Shown: piece after piece, positions 62,805-64,000 of the stretch
Numbering within the stretch: the stretch's first letter is position 1
Layout: every line of letters starts with the position of its first letter
Source of the DNA: Blastomonas natatoria
GTDB taxonomy: Bacteria > Pseudomonadota > Alphaproteobacteria > Sphingomonadales > Sphingomonadaceae
Length of the DNA stretch: 64,000 nucleotides
Reading direction: 5' to 3'
Assembly (NCBI RefSeq): GCF_003201955.1
Contig: NZ_QJJM01000008.1
Span: 1-64,000 of the forward strand
Made by a program: the position numbers and the translations under genes
Notes under the pieces: model-generated
What the model was told of the DNA's origin: nothing
Databases searched by the model: none
The model's input: the letters and a program-made list of their open reading frames with translations, nothing else

Positions 62805-64000
62805 ATGCTGAAATCCCTCCTCATCGCCAATCGTGGCGAGATCGCCTGCCGGATCATCCGCACCGCGCGCGCCTTGGGCATCCGCACCGTCGCGGTGTAT
62901 TCGGACGCCGACGCGAAAGCGCTGCATGTGCGTCAGGCCGATGAAGCCGTGCATATCGGGCCGTCGCCGGCGCGCGAATCCTATCTGGTGGGTGAGAAGA
63001 TCATTGCCGCCGCGAAGCAGACCGGCGCGGAGGCGATCCATCCGGGCTATGGTTTCCTCTCGGAAAACGCCGAATTCGCGCAGGCCGTGATCGATGCCGG
63101 GCTGATCTGGGTCGGCCCCAAGCCGGATTCGATCCGCGCCATGGGCCTCAAGGACGCCGCAAAGAAGCTGATGGACGCAGCGGGCGTCCCCACCACGCCC
63201 GGCTATCTGGGCGAGGACCAGAGCCCCGAGCGGCTCGCGGCAGAGGCAGAGCGCATCGGCTATCCGGTGCTGATCAAGGCGGTCGCGGGCGGCGGCGGCA
63301 AGGGGATGCGCAAGGTCGACGACCCCGCCGGTTTTGCCGACGCGCTGGTTTCGTGCAAGCGTGAGGCGGCGGCGAGCTTCAGCAATGATGTCGTGCTGCT
63401 CGAAAAATGGATCGAAAGCCCGCGCCATATCGAGGTGCAGGTGTTCGGCGATGCCCATGGCAATGTCGTGCATCTGTTCGAGCGCGATTGCTCGCTGCAA
63501 CGCCGCCACCAGAAGGTGATCGAGGAAGCGCCTGCGCCCGGCATGGACGAGGTGACGCGCGCGGCGGTGTGCGGCGCGGCGGTGCGCGCGGCCAAGGCGG
63601 TGGATTATCAGGGCGCTGGCACGATCGAGTTCATCGCCGATGGGTCGGAAGGCCTGCGCGCCGACCGCATCTGGTTCATGGAAATGAACACGCGGCTGCA
63701 GGTCGAACATCCGGTGACCGAGGAGATTACCGGGGTCGATCTGGTCGAATGGCAGCTGCGCGTGGCCAGCGGCGAGCCTATCCCGCTCAAGCAGGAAGAG
63801 CTCAGCATCAACGGCTGGGCGATGGAAGCGCGGCTGTATGCGGAGGACCCGGCGAAGGGGTTTTTGCCGAGTATAGGGCGTCTCGAACTATTGGATTTCT
63901 GTGGCGACGCCCGCATCGATACAGGCGTCGAAGAGGGCTCAGACATCTCGCCATTCTATGATCCGATGATCGCCAAAGTGGTATCGCATGGGGAATCGCG
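62805..64000 (+). CDS. liuD: Methylcrotonyl-CoA carboxylase alpha (biotin carboxylase) subunit, 5' part
   Basis: The first 398 codons of a biotin carboxylase-containing subunit; the frame runs off the window. [33 protein letters not shown] is the N-terminal signature, [15 protein letters not shown] the next block, and [19 protein letters not shown] the ATP-grasp glycine loop. [20 protein letters not shown] and [28 protein letters not shown] hold the catalytic residues. The biotin-carrier domain should lie beyond the edge. By context it partners the beta subunit upstream. A GGAAGAGG box precedes the ATG at 62805, immediately after the nuclease element. Confidence 0.92.
   Translation, partial: MLKSLLIANRGEIACRIIRTARALGIRTVAVYSDADAKALHVRQADEAVHIGPSPARESYLVGEKIIAAAKQTGAEAIHPGYGFLSENAEFAQAVIDAGLIWVGPKPDSIRAMGLKDAAKKLMDAAGVPTTPGYLGEDQSPERLAAEAERIGYPVLIKAVAGGGGKGMRKVDDPAGFADALVSCKREAAASFSNDVVLLEKWIESPRHIEVQVFGDAHGNVVHLFERDCSLQRRHQKVIEEAPAPGMDEVTRAAVCGAAVRAAKAVDYQGAGTIEFIADGSEGLRADRIWFMEMNTRLQVEHPVTEEITGVDLVEWQLRVASGEPIPLKQEELSINGWAMEARLYAEDPAKGFLPSIGRLELLDFCGDARIDTGVEEGSDISPFYDPMIAKVVSHGES

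Noticed and set aside
1-64000. tRNA or rRNA genes, CRISPR arrays, classical insertion sequences and prophage genes
   Set aside because: I looked for their hallmarks (GTTCGA-type T loops, regular spacers, transposase motifs) and saw none; a dedicated search could still find a missed tRNA.

Overview
The window reads as a chromosome segment of a GC-rich alphaproteobacterium, most probably a sphingomonad (Sphingomonadales). The reasons are the protein style of the division genes, a large TonB-dependent receptor, a Tad pilus locus of alphaproteobacterial order, many start/stop overlaps of the ATGA or TGATG type, and short palindromic repeats of the kind common in sphingomonads. This placement is inference; no rRNA or tRNA gene was seen that could settle it.

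Layout. 1-5051: a TenI/ThiE-like protein, a YggS-type PLP homeostasis protein, a three-gene exported set with an M48 metalloprotease, and a LuxR-type regulator with no luxI in the window. 5247-12797: a CcmI-like TPR protein, divergent from an unusual redox operon. That operon encodes an FAD oxidoreductase carrying two cyclic-nucleotide-binding domains and four Fe-S clusters, a bis-heme b membrane protein, an FHA-domain decaheme cytochrome c, and a CpdA-like phosphodiesterase. 12908-15402: an accessory patch with a small ORF and an orphan protein with a C-terminal nitrilase-like domain. 15403-17549: cysK and two exported proteins. 17848-36510: a complete, tightly overlapped dcw cluster (mraZ-rsmH-ftsL-ftsI-murE-murF-mraY-murD-ftsW-murG-murC-murB-ddl-ftsQ-ftsA-ftsZ), preceded by a regularly spaced repeat array and closed by a strong hairpin. 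It is followed by a TPR/SPOR protein. 39003-47948: ABC1-family kinase, radical SAM protein, SBF-like transporter, glutaminase, an atypical unknown gene, a CaiB/BaiF CoA-transferase and a TonB-dependent receptor. 48078-55302: a Tad/Cpa pilus assembly operon on the minus strand that lacks the cpaF (tadA) ATPase and a pilin gene. 55324-58421: alpha/beta hydrolase, FAD oxidoreductase, YegP-like and DsrE-like proteins. 58441-64000: a leucine catabolism (liu) locus with a LysR regulator divergent from isovaleryl-CoA dehydrogenase and the two subunits of methylcrotonyl-CoA carboxylase, the last running off the window end.

Three things stand out. First, the 6.5-12.8 kb operon looks like a transmembrane electron-transfer chain whose cytoplasmic end carries two cNMP sensors, whose membrane-anchored decaheme subunit carries a cytoplasmic FHA domain, and whose last gene could remove the cyclic nucleotide; a CRP-like site lies upstream. 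Second, the liu locus carries a compact element in which a GIY-YIG nuclease gene is bounded by perfect 30-bp inverted repeats, plus a short nuclease-free relative whose arms show compensatory changes in a small hairpin. Third, a palindromic repeat of another family lies in frame inside the N-terminal coding region of murB.

All functional calls come from reading the translated sequence and known family motifs; no database search or folding calculation was run.
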